Positions 17,864-24,631 of a stretch of 64,000 nt of DNA are shown in pieces. Origin of the DNA: Micromonospora sp. PLK6-60 (GTDB taxonomy: Bacteria; Actinomycetota; Actinomycetes; Mycobacteriales; Micromonosporaceae). The notes under the pieces were generated by a model. It made no database searches, had not been told where the DNA came from, and saw only the letters and a program-made list of their open reading frames with translations. The translations under genes and the position numbers were made by a program. The stretch's first letter is position 1; every line of letters begins with the position of its first letter. The stretch spans positions 1 to 64,000 of the forward strand of contig NZ_JAIOAA010000022.1 of NCBI RefSeq assembly GCF_019890675.1, in the 5' to 3' direction.

Positions 17864-18042
17864 CGGGTGCCTTCCATGTGGTGCGCGGGCCGGTTGACCG
17901 GCGTGTGATCGGGGTTGGGGACCAGGTGGATCGGGTCGCTGGCGCGGTCGAGCGTCCGGTAGCGGCCGAGCCGTTGTCGGTGGTTGACGAAGCCCGGATC
18001 GGCCCGGGCGCCGCTGGTGCCCGGTGGATGCGGGGTTGTCAC
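17860..18042 (-). CDS. Small 60-residue ORF coupled between aquaporin and arsC
   Basis: The GTG at 18042 overlaps the aquaporin TGA (GTGA), and its own TGA overlaps the arsC ATG (ATGA). Such four-base overlaps at both ends imply that ribosomes pass through it. The protein is basic and rich in His, Pro and Arg (for example HMEGTR at the end) with no Cys, membrane helix or family I know. It may be a real small protein or a translational bridge left by a truncated gene. Confidence 0.55.
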   Translation of the reverse strand: MTTPHPPGTSGARADPGFVNHRQRLGRYRTLDRASDPIHLVPNPDHTPVNRPAHHMEGTR

Positions 18043-18779
18043 GAGCGGCGGCTGACGGCGGCGTCGTCGGTGGGGACGACGACCTGGTCGGCGGCGGTGC
18101 CGGCGTCGGGGTAGAGGGCGGCGAGCAGGCCGACACCGACGGCGAGGCCGACGAGCTGCGCGAGGACGAATCCGGGTACGGAGGTGGGGGCGATGCCGGC
18201 GAAGGTGTCGGTGAACGCGCGGCCGATGGTGACGGCCGGGTTGGCGAACGAGGTCGATGAGGTGAACCAGTAGGCGGCGCCGATGTAGGCGCCGACGGCG
18301 GCGGGTGCGACCGCGGCGCGGCCGGAGCGGGCGAGGGCGAAGATCAGCAGGATCAGGCCGGTGGTGGCGACAACTTCACCCAGCCAGAGGTGACCGGCGG
18401 CGCGGTCCTTGCCGGAGAGGTCGACGGCGGCGAGGTCGAACATCAGGTTCGCCAGCACGGACCCGGCGATCGCGCCCAGCACCTGGGCCACGACGTAACC
18501 GCCCAGGTCCCGGGCGGTGAGGCCAGTGCCGGTGCGTCGGCCGAGGAACCAGTCGGCGGCGGAGACGACCGGGTTGAAGTGCGCGCCGGACACCGGGCCG
18601 AAGATCAGGATCAGCGCGCCGAGAGCGAACGCCGTGGCGATGGAGTTCTCCAGCAGCTGCACGCCCACGTCGCCGGGGGAGAGGGTGGCGGCCATGATGC
18701 CGGAGCCGACCACGGCGGTGACCAGCAGGGCGGTGCCGACGAACTCGGCCAGCAGGCGCCGCCGAAGTGCGATGGTCAT
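18039..18779 (-). CDS. aqpS: Aquaporin-family channel (AqpS-like, arsenite conduit)
   Basis: 246 residues from ATG 18779; another ATG at 18797 lies upstream, but GGGAGAGAACAGACTG sits just ahead of 18779. Six membrane helices with the two half-helix motifs GAHFNPV and FANPAVTIGR. In Sinorhizobium meliloti AqpS with ArsC replaces an arsenite pump: reduced arsenite leaves down its gradient. That fits here, where no ArsB or Acr3 gene is seen. Its stop overlaps the next ORF. Confidence 0.9.
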   Translation of the reverse strand: MTIALRRRLLAEFVGTALLVTAVVGSGIMAATLSPGDVGVQLLENSIATAFALGALILIFGPVSGAHFNPVVSAADWFLGRRTGTGLTARDLGGYVVAQVLGAIAGSVLANLMFDLAAVDLSGKDRAAGHLWLGEVVATTGLILLIFALARSGRAAVAPAAVGAYIGAAYWFTSSTSFANPAVTIGRAFTDTFAGIAPTSVPGFVLAQLVGLAVGVGLLAALYPDAGTAADQVVVPTDDAAVSRRS

Positions 18780-18830
18780 CAGTCTGTTCTCTCCCATGAT
18801 GTTGCTGTCGGCGGATCGACGGGCGGTTGG

Positions 18831-19189
18831 TTATCGGGTGGCGGGGACGTTCAGTTCGTCGAGCAGGCGACGGACCCGGCGCTCGATGTCGTCGCGGATC
18901 GGCCGCACGTCGGCCACATCGAGGCCGGCGCCCGTCGCGGTGGTGACCCTCGACCCGGGCGAGAGCCCGTAGCCGCTGGCGGGCGAATCGCTCGGCGAGC
19001 AGCGGCAGGTAATTCGCGATGCTGGCGGCGGTGGCGAACTGGTCGTAACTGCTGCGCAGGAACCGCTCGATGGTCTCGGTGCCGTAGCTGCCGTCGGAAC
19101 TCCACCCTGAGCCGGGTCGCGGCGGTGTGCAGGGCGACCTGCTGGTCGAGGATGATCTCCTGGTGGGGGTGCGCGGTGGTGTCGGTCAT
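18831..19189 (-). pseudogene. arsC-type gene with catalytic core deleted
   Basis: It starts MTDTTAHPHQEIILDQQVAL, the three-helix domain that precedes the phosphatase fold in long actinobacterial ArsC proteins. A one-base insertion near 19099 shifts the frame (the restored frame reads DGSYGTETIERFLRSSYDQF, ending LARVEG). It then jumps straight to the ArsC C-terminus, LDVADVRPIRDDIERRV, ending at 18831. The whole CX5R catalytic core, about 100 codons, is missing. The ATG overlaps the stop of the ArsR-reductase gene (ATGA), so it was once a coupled second gene. Confidence 0.8.
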
Positions 19190-19872
19190 CGGGGACCTCC
19201 GGGCAGGACGGCGGGGGCGAGCCGGTCGACGCGGTCGGCCAGGTCGGCGTAGGCGGCCTCGAACGCCTCGTCGGTGTCCACGCGCACCGGGTCCGGGACC
19301 GACCAGTGCAGGCGGGGGCGGAGCGGGCCGGTCAGTTCCTCATGGGCGTTGTCACAGACGGCGATCACCAGGTCGTCGCGACGGACGACATCGACGACGT
19401 GGGCGGTGCCGGTCGGGTCGAGGTCGAGGTGGTGGCGGTGGGCCACGGCCACCGCGCGGGGGTGCACCCGGGTGGCGGGCTTCGTGCCGGCGGAGGCGAC
19501 GTCGCCGTGGGCGCGCTGCTTCCACAGCGCGGCGGCCAGCTGCGAGCGGGCCGAGTTGTGGGTGCACACGAACACCACCCGGCCCACGCCGGCCAGCCGG
19601 GGGGTGACGAGAGCGGCCAACGCCTCGGGGCGGAGCCGAAGGTAGGTGCGGCGTCGGTCGCCCTCGGAGCGGCCCTTGATGACCAGGCCGGCGTCGGTGA
19701 GGACCTTGACGTGGTGGGCGACCAGGTTCGTCGGCATGTCGAGCGTGTGGGCGATCTCCCCGGGGGAGGCGTCGCCCAAGGTGAGCGCGTCGACGATCGC
19801 CAGGCGTGCCGGGTCACCGAGGGCGGCGTGGATGCGGGCCCGCCCGTCGAGGGAAAAACGCTCAGCGTTCAT
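19186..19872 (-). CDS. ArsR repressor fused to arsenate reductase (LMW-PTP)
   Basis: 228 residues. Residues 1 to about 92 are an ArsR winged helix (HAALGDPARLAIVDALTLGD, then TNLVAHHVKVLTDAGLV). Residues 98-228 are a LMW phosphatase fold with P-loop VCTHNSARS (Cys103, Arg109). Such fusions occur in actinobacterial ars operons and may couple sensing with reduction. The ATG at 19872 is chosen because a TTGACT-17 bp-GATAGT promoter places the transcript start at or next to it (leaderless). It leads the leftward operon ArsR-PTP, pseudo-arsC, aqpS, orf60, arsC. Confidence 0.9.
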   Translation of the reverse strand: MNAERFSLDGRARIHAALGDPARLAIVDALTLGDASPGEIAHTLDMPTNLVAHHVKVLTDAGLVIKGRSEGDRRRTYLRLRPEALAALVTPRLAGVGRVVFVCTHNSARSQLAAALWKQRAHGDVASAGTKPATRVHPRAVAVAHRHHLDLDPTGTAHVVDVVRRDDLVIAVCDNAHEELTGPLRPRLHWSVPDPVRVDTDEAFEAAYADLADRVDRLAPAVLPGGPR

Positions 19873-19908
19873 TGAGTCAACTATCGTTGAGTAAAGTTGC
19901 TGAGTCAA
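19872..19908 (-). promoter_or_regulatory. Leaderless promoter and ArsR-type operator of the leftward ars operon
   Basis: On the reverse strand, -35 TTGACT (19908-19903), 17-bp spacer, -10 GATAGT (19885-19880), then seven bases to the ATG. On the plus strand TTGAGTCAA (19872-19880), TTGAGTAAA (19887-19895) and CTGAGTCAA (19900-19908) form three near-identical blocks covering the whole promoter, a natural repressor site. Confidence 0.7.
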
Positions 19909-20188
19909 GCCGGGCTGGTGAGGGCCTGGATCTCGCCGAGCCAGTCTGGGCGTCCGGCCTGGGCTACCTGGGGCTGGACTTCCAGCGATCCTTCGCCTCG
20001 AACACCGTGCGCGGCGTCGGACGTGGCGCCGCGCACGTCATGGCAACCTTCCGCACGCGTGGACCGGCGTCCGCGTCCGTCGCATCAGGCACGCCACACG
20101 GCCTCGAGTGCCCAGCGTCCGACGCCGCCCGTACCTGCCGATCGAGCTACGGATGGTGCCGGCGGTTGACGGCGATGGGGGGGCGAGG
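19909..20188. other. Non-coding gap between the two ars regulators
   Basis: No gene is recognised on either strand. The frames open here lack family resemblance. It separates the leftward ars operon promoter from the 3' end of the second arsR gene. Confidence 0.5.
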
Positions 20189-20572
20189 TCAGGCCTTGGC
20201 CGCGGCCACCGGCTCGATCGACAGCAGCGCGGCGAGCTGGCGCAGGATCTGCGGTCGAGCCCGGTAGTAGACCCACGTGCCGCGCCGCTCGGCGTCGACC
20301 AGGCCCGCCTCGCGCAACGTCTTCAGGTGGTGCGAGATCGTCGGCCCGGTCAGGTCGAACGCCGGCGTCAGGTCGCACACGCACGCCTCCCCGTCCTCGG
20401 CGGAGGCGATCATCGACATCAGCTGCAGCCGCACCGGGTCGCCAAGGGCCTTGAATGCGGGCGCGAGCACCACGGCCGTCTCGGCCGGAACCCGACGCTG
20501 CGCCAGCGGAGGGCAGCACGGCGCGTCGGCGTTCAGATCGACGACGGGGAGCGGCGCCTGTTGCTTCGACAT
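20189..20572 (-). CDS. arsR: ArsR/SmtB-family metalloid-responsive repressor
   Basis: 127 residues. The winged helix runs from PAFKALGDPVRLQLMSMI to TISHHLKTLREAGLV. Metalloid-sensing cysteines are the CxC pair Cys64/Cys66 in EACVCDLTP, the classic alpha-3 site of arsenic sensors, plus a vicinal pair Cys19-Cys20 near the N-terminus, an arrangement recalling CadC-like extra ligands. It is divergent from the rightward operon that starts with the 49-residue ORF, which it probably represses. Confidence 0.92.
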   Translation of the reverse strand: MSKQQAPLPVVDLNADAPCCPPLAQRRVPAETAVVLAPAFKALGDPVRLQLMSMIASAEDGEACVCDLTPAFDLTGPTISHHLKTLREAGLVDAERRGTWVYYRARPQILRQLAALLSIEPVAAAKA

Positions 20573-20581
20573 TCCTCTAGG

Positions 20582-20617
20582 TTGACATCTCTCTAATCAG
20601 CGTGCAAGTGTCTGATT
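20582..20617. promoter_or_regulatory. Divergent ars promoter region with inverted repeat
   Basis: AATCAG (20595-20600) and CTGATT (20612-20617) form a 6-bp inverted repeat with an 11-bp centre, in the gap between arsR and the rightward operon. A TTGACA lies at 20582-20587. This is a good candidate for the ArsR operator; no strong -10 is evident for either direction. Confidence 0.5.
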
Positions 20618-20660
20618 CGACGGACGTCAAGACAGGCGTTCCGAGGAAGTGAGGACGAGC

Positions 20661-20810
20661 ATGTTCGGCTCCACCCGCCGCTCGCGCAGATCCCTGCCCG
20701 GTGTCCGCTTCTGCGACTCCTGCGCCCAGGTGTCCACCCCTGCCCAGCGCGCCGAGCACCGCTACGACACCACCCGCGCCGCCGTCTACACGCTGATCAG
20801 CCCCCGTTGA
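20661..20810 (+). CDS. 49-residue small protein with CxxC motif
   Basis: A short frame starting MFGSTRRSRRS and ending LISPR, with GTGAGGACGAGC before the ATG. A CDSC motif (Cys18, Cys21) sits in a basic, otherwise helical-looking chain. The frame ends just before the Cys-rich peptide gene, so it is the first gene of the rightward ars operon. The position, the binding site and the CxxC suggest a metalloid-binding or redox protein; I do not know the family. Confidence 0.65.
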   Translation: MFGSTRRSRRSLPGVRFCDSCAQVSTPAQRAEHRYDTTRAAVYTLISPR

Positions 20811-20823
20811 GGAGATGACCGAC

Positions 20824-21072
20824 ATGAGCGAGAACACCTCCACCGCCGGCGGTTTCACCGGCGACCCCGCCGCGGCCCTGCAGATCACCGGCTCCGGCGC
20901 CTGCTGCGGCAGCCCGGCCCAGGCCGTCGGCGGCATCCTCCCGCCGGCCGGCGAAACCGCCAGCGGTGACCTGTGCTGCGGGACCCGGCAGGCCGCCCAG
21001 GCGGCTGGCTCGTGCTGTGGCACCGAGGCGAAGGCCGACGCCGTCGTCACGGGACAGGGCTGCTGCTCATGA
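20824..21072 (+). CDS. Cysteine-pair peptide of the ars operon (82 residues)
   Basis: The start at 20824 follows GAGGAG by nine bases; an upstream ATG at 20815 lies right on that site. Four vicinal cysteine pairs (27-28, 51-52, 64-65, 80-81) occur as ACCGS, LCCGT, SCCGT and a terminal GCCS in an Ala/Gly-rich chain. Vicinal Cys pairs bind arsenite in the unrelated chaperone ArsD, so a soluble As(III) buffer or chaperone is likely by analogy. The stop overlaps the M28 peptidase start (ATGA). The flavoprotein encoded downstream carries the same motif in its tail. Confidence 0.8.
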   Translation: MSENTSTAGGFTGDPAAALQITGSGACCGSPAQAVGGILPPAGETASGDLCCGTRQAAQAAGSCCGTEAKADAVVTGQGCCS

Positions 21073-22313
21073 CCAGCTCAAGCAACCTCGCAGACCTGCT
21101 CGAGCAGGTCAGCGCCGACCGGATGACCGCCACCATCGCCACCCTCGCCTCCGACCCACTAGCCGGCCGGCGGGTCGGCTCGACGGGCGGGGCCGCGGCC
21201 CGCGCCTGGCTCGTCGACCAGTTCACCGCCCTTGGCGCCGACGTCCACACCGAGGAGTTCCCGGTCCGCGCCGTGCCGCAGGTATATGAAGCGCCGACGG
21301 TCACCTGGGGCGATGGGGGCCGCACCGACGAGTTGGTGTTCGGACGGCAGGTCGCGATCCACCCGGCCTCCGCCGACACGCCGGACATCCGTCGGGGCAC
21401 CCTCGGCGTCGCCGGCAAGGACGACCCGACGGGGCGGTGGCTGGTCGTGCCGGCCGACATGAGCCTGTTCGACGCCTACCGCGACACCAACGGCGCCGCC
21501 GGGTTGCTGGTCCGCCGCCCGGTCGACGCCGAGGGCTGGCAGTTCACCATGCTCGCCGGCCCGGACCCGGGGCCACTGCCGGTGCTGACCCTCGACCCGG
21601 GCACCCACCACGCCGTGCTCACCGCCGCCACCACAGCAGCCAGCTGGCTGGCCGGCACCACGCCGCTGCGCCGCGACGACGTCACCGGCGCCAACATCCA
21701 CGCCCGCCTGCGGCTGCCCGTCCCGGCCGGCGCCGACCTGCTGCTGACCGCGCACTACGACGGCGTTGGCGACCACCCTGGGCTCCGCCTGCCCGGCGCC
21801 TCGGACAACGCCACCGGCGTCGCCGTGGTCCTCGAAGCCGCCCGCGTTCTCGCCACCGCGCTCCCGGCGGGTGCGGGACTGTCCGTGGCACTGCTCGACG
21901 GGGAGGAGGTCGGCGCTCTCGGCTCCGCCCACCACGCCAGTCAACTCCGCGCCGCAGGTGTCGCGCCGCTGGTCATCAACGTCGACGGCGCCGGCCGCCT
22001 GGAGGGGGCGGCCGCAGTGGAGGCCGGCGGCCCTGCCCACCGTCTCCTCGCCCTGCTCGACCAGGCCGGGCGCCACACCGCCATCCCCCTGACGGCGGGC
22101 CCGGTGGCGTCGGACAACCGCCGCTACGGCGGTGCCGGTTTCGCCACAGTCGGGATCGGTGCCGGCATGGGCGGCTACCACAGCCCCGCTGACACCCCCG
22201 ACAAGGTCGACCCCGCCACTCTCAGCGCCATCGCCCGCCTCGTTGTCGCGACCGCTCACCTCGCCGCAGCGGCACCCGCTACACTTCCATCGCAAATCGG
22301 CGATAAACGATAG
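21069..22313 (+). CDS. M28-family metallopeptidase in the ars operon
   Basis: 414 residues with no signal peptide, hence cytoplasmic. All five zinc ligands of M28 are present: His229 (TAHYDG), Asp246 (GASDNATG), Glu280 with catalytic Glu279 (DGEEVG), Asp306 (NVDGAG) and His371 (GYHSPADT). An inserted PA-like region lies between residues 70 and 200. It is translationally coupled to the Cys-pair peptide (ATGA), which suggests it processes or recycles that peptide or a thiol conjugate; this is inference. M28 enzymes are aminopeptidases or carboxypeptidases. Confidence 0.88.
   Translation: MTSSSNLADLLEQVSADRMTATIATLASDPLAGRRVGSTGGAAARAWLVDQFTALGADVHTEEFPVRAVPQVYEAPTVTWGDGGRTDELVFGRQVAIHPASADTPDIRRGTLGVAGKDDPTGRWLVVPADMSLFDAYRDTNGAAGLLVRRPVDAEGWQFTMLAGPDPGPLPVLTLDPGTHHAVLTAATTAASWLAGTTPLRRDDVTGANIHARLRLPVPAGADLLLTAHYDGVGDHPGLRLPGASDNATGVAVVLEAARVLATALPAGAGLSVALLDGEEVGALGSAHHASQLRAAGVAPLVINVDGAGRLEGAAAVEAGGPAHRLLALLDQAGRHTAIPLTAGPVASDNRRYGGAGFATVGIGAGMGGYHSPADTPDKVDPATLSAIARLVVATAHLAAAAPATLPSQIGDKR
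22289..22311. promoter_or_regulatory. ArsR-type operator inside the 3' end of the peptidase gene
   Basis: The half-sites are symmetric about 22300: ATCG-N3-ATCG-G-CGAT-N3-CGAT. It ends two bases before the peptidase stop and about ten before the next arsR start, so it probably controls a second promoter within the operon. Confidence 0.5.
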
Positions 22314-22321
22314 ATGGAGTG

Positions 22322-22651
22322 ATGGTGGGCGACCTCCTCGACCGGGACACCGCGCAGACCTACGCCTCGTGGTTCCGGGCCCTGGCAGACCCGACCCGGG
22401 TGCAGATCGTCGAGTACCTCGCCCGACACGCCCGGCCGATGAGCGTGGGGGAGATCGTCGTCGCCGTCGGGCTCGCCCAGTCCACCGTCTCCCAACACCT
22501 GAAGATCCTCACCGAGGTGCGGTTCGTGCTCGTCGAGCCGGTCGGCACCGCCCGTCACTACCGCATCAACGACGCCTGCGTCGGCTGCTTCCCCTCCGCC
22601 GCCGACGTGGTCATGGGCCGCCCGGCCCCCAACCCGAAGGGAGCCTGCTGA
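22322..22651 (+). CDS. ArsR-family transcriptional repressor
   Basis: 109 residues; a GTG at 22319 is an alternative start. The winged helix runs from FRALADPTRVQIVEYLARH to QSTVSQHLKILTEV. A C-terminal CxxC pair in DACVGCFPSAAD probably binds As(III) or another thiophilic ion; this type often precedes detoxification transporters. Its stop overlaps the acetyltransferase start (TGATG). It likely controls itself and the acetyltransferase. Confidence 0.9.
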   Translation: MVGDLLDRDTAQTYASWFRALADPTRVQIVEYLARHARPMSVGEIVVAVGLAQSTVSQHLKILTEVRFVLVEPVGTARHYRINDACVGCFPSAADVVMGRPAPNPKGAC

Positions 22652-23145
22652 TGGTCGACATCACCGTCCGCCCGATGACCTCGGACGACGCCGATCGTGT
22701 CCTCGCCATCTACCAAGCCGGCCTCGACGGTGGGAACGCCAGCTTCGAGACCGTCGCCCCGACCTGGGCGGCATTCGACGAGGGCAAGCTGCCTGATCAC
22801 CGCCTCGTGGCTGTCGACGCGGACGACATCGTGGTCGGGTGGGTGGCGGTGTCGCCGACGTCGAGCCGGGCGGTCTACGCCGGGGTGGTCGAGCACTCCG
22901 TCTACGTCGACCCCGCCGCCCAACGGCGTGGCGTGGCCCGGCTGCTGCTCGACGCGCTGATCGCCTCCACCGACGCCGCCGGCATCTGGACCATCCAGTC
23001 CGGCGTCTTCCCGGAGAACACCGCAAGCCTCGCCCTGCACCAGCGGGCCGGGTTCCGCGTCATCGGCGTCCGCGAGCGGGTCGGCCGGCACCACGGCCGG
23101 TGGCGCGACGTGGTGCTGCTCGAGCGCCGCAGCCCCGCCATCTGA
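22651..23145 (+). CDS. arsN: GNAT N-acetyltransferase, ArsN/phosphinothricin acetyltransferase-like
   Basis: 164 residues. GNAT landmarks: VRPMTSDDADRVLAIYQAG start, VDPAAQRRGVARLLLDALI (acetyl-CoA loop) and LALHQRAGFRVIGVRERVGR. This matches the Pat/Bar group, whose ArsN1 members acetylate the arsenic antibiotic arsinothricin. The place in an ars island favours ArsN over phosphinothricin resistance, but substrate preference cannot be read from the sequence. Confidence 0.82.
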   Translation: MVDITVRPMTSDDADRVLAIYQAGLDGGNASFETVAPTWAAFDEGKLPDHRLVAVDADDIVVGWVAVSPTSSRAVYAGVVEHSVYVDPAAQRRGVARLLLDALIASTDAAGIWTIQSGVFPENTASLALHQRAGFRVIGVRERVGRHHGRWRDVVLLERRSPAI

Positions 23146-23185
23146 ACCCGTTCGACACCGCATGCCTCAGCACCCCTGCACCTTC

Positions 23186-23204
23186 TTGATTCGACGATTT
23201 TCAA
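23186..23204. promoter_or_regulatory. Possible regulator site upstream of the flavoprotein gene
   Basis: TTGA (23186-23189) and TCAA (23201-23204) bracket TTCGACGAT, which resembles the ATCGGCGAT core at 22296-22304. It lies 18 bases ahead of the flavoprotein ATG. Weak but consistent with ArsR control. Confidence 0.35.
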
Positions 23205-23221
23205 CACAGAGGAGTTTTCCG

Positions 23222-24631
23222 ATGACCGTCCTGGACGAGCTGCCCGTCGTGGTGATCGGCGCGGGTCCGGTGGGCCTGGCCGCCGCCGCCCACCTGCACG
23301 AGCGTGGCCTGCCCTTCCTTGTGCTGGAGTCCAGCGACACCGCAGGCGCGGCGGTGCGGCAGTGGGGGCACGTGCGGGTGTTCTCCCCCTGGCGCTACAA
23401 CGTCGACCCGGCCGCCCGCCGACTGCTCGACGAGGCCGGCTGGGTCGCCCCGGCCGAGGACACCCTGCCCACCGGCGCGGAGCTGGTCGCCGAGTACCTC
23501 CAGCCTCTCGCGGAGCTGCCGCAGCTCAAGCCGCACCTGCGCTACGGCGCCCGGGTGGAGGCGATCAGCCGCCTCGGCCTGGACCGGCTGCGCACCGCCG
23601 GCCGCGAACAGACACCGTTCCTGATCCGCCTCGCCGACGGCGACGAGCTGCTGGCCCGCGCGGTCATCGACGCCTCCGGCACCTGGGGCACCCCCAACGT
23701 CCTTGGCGCCTCCGGCCTGCCCGCCCGCGGCGAAAAGGACGCGGCAGCCTTCCTCGATCACGCCCTGCCCGACGTGCTCGGCGCCGACCGGGACCGGTTC
23801 GCCGGCCGGCACACTCTCGTCGTCGGCGGCGGCCACTCTGCCGCGAACACCCTGCTCTCCCTGGCCGAACTGGCCGCCGCCGAGCCGGGCACCGACGTGA
23901 CCTGGGCGATCCGCTCAGCCAGCCCGGCCCGCACCTACGGCGGCGGCGACGCCGACGCCCTACCCGCCCGTGGTGCGCTCGGCTCTCGGCTGCGTGACCA
24001 CGTCGACGCCGGCCGCATTCGGCTGCTCACCGGCTTCTCCGTGCACGCGCTCACCCCGACCGACGGCCGCGTCGCCGTGGTCGTCCGCCACGCCGACGGC
24101 ACCGACGAGTCCATCACCGTGGACCGCATCGTCGCCGCCACCGGCTTCCGCCCCGACCACTCCATCGCCGCCGAGCTGCGCCTGGACCTCGATCCGATCA
24201 TGGGCGCCACCCGCGCCCTCGCCCCGCTGATCGACCCGAACGAACACTCCTGCGGCACCGTGCCCCCGCACGGCGCCGACGAACTCGCCCACCCCGAGTC
24301 CGGCTACTACGCCGTCGGCATGAAGAGCTACGGCCGCGCGCCCACCTTCCTCATGGCCACCGGCTACGAGCAGGTCCGCTCCGTCGTCGCCGCCCTCGCC
24401 GGGGACTGGGACGCCGCCCGCGACGTCCAACTCGACCTGCCCGAAACCGGCGTCTGCAACAGCAACCCCGCCGACTCCACCGGTACCGACAGCTGCTGCG
24501 GCCCCACCCCGGAGCCGGCCGCCAAGGGGCTCGCCACCGGCATCTCCGGCGGCCTGCTCTCCGCGCCGCTCAACCTGATCAGCCTCGACACCCCGACCAG
24601 CGGCCAGGCCGGCGGCTGCTGCGCCAGCTGA
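23222..24631 (+). CDS. arsO: FAD-dependent oxidoreductase (ArsO-like) with Cys-pair tail
   Basis: 469 residues. The FAD Rossmann motif is VVIGAGPVGLAAAAHL and a second nucleotide motif is VVGGGHSAANTLL, typical of flavin-containing monooxygenases and the ArsO proteins of Streptomyces and other ars clusters. Beyond the catalytic part, a tail of about 50 residues carries vicinal Cys pairs Cys425-426 (SCCGPT) and Cys466-467 (GCCAS), the same motif as the operon's Cys-pair peptide. The ATG follows GAGGAG. The stop overlaps the transporter ATG (TGATG). The reaction catalysed by ArsO is not settled; a thiol-bound arsenical substrate is plausible. Confidence 0.8.
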   Translation: MTVLDELPVVVIGAGPVGLAAAAHLHERGLPFLVLESSDTAGAAVRQWGHVRVFSPWRYNVDPAARRLLDEAGWVAPAEDTLPTGAELVAEYLQPLAELPQLKPHLRYGARVEAISRLGLDRLRTAGREQTPFLIRLADGDELLARAVIDASGTWGTPNVLGASGLPARGEKDAAAFLDHALPDVLGADRDRFAGRHTLVVGGGHSAANTLLSLAELAAAEPGTDVTWAIRSASPARTYGGGDADALPARGALGSRLRDHVDAGRIRLLTGFSVHALTPTDGRVAVVVRHADGTDESITVDRIVAATGFRPDHSIAAELRLDLDPIMGATRALAPLIDPNEHSCGTVPPHGADELAHPESGYYAVGMKSYGRAPTFLMATGYEQVRSVVAALAGDWDAARDVQLDLPETGVCNSNPADSTGTDSCCGPTPEPAAKGLATGISGGLLSAPLNLISLDTPTSGQAGGCCAS

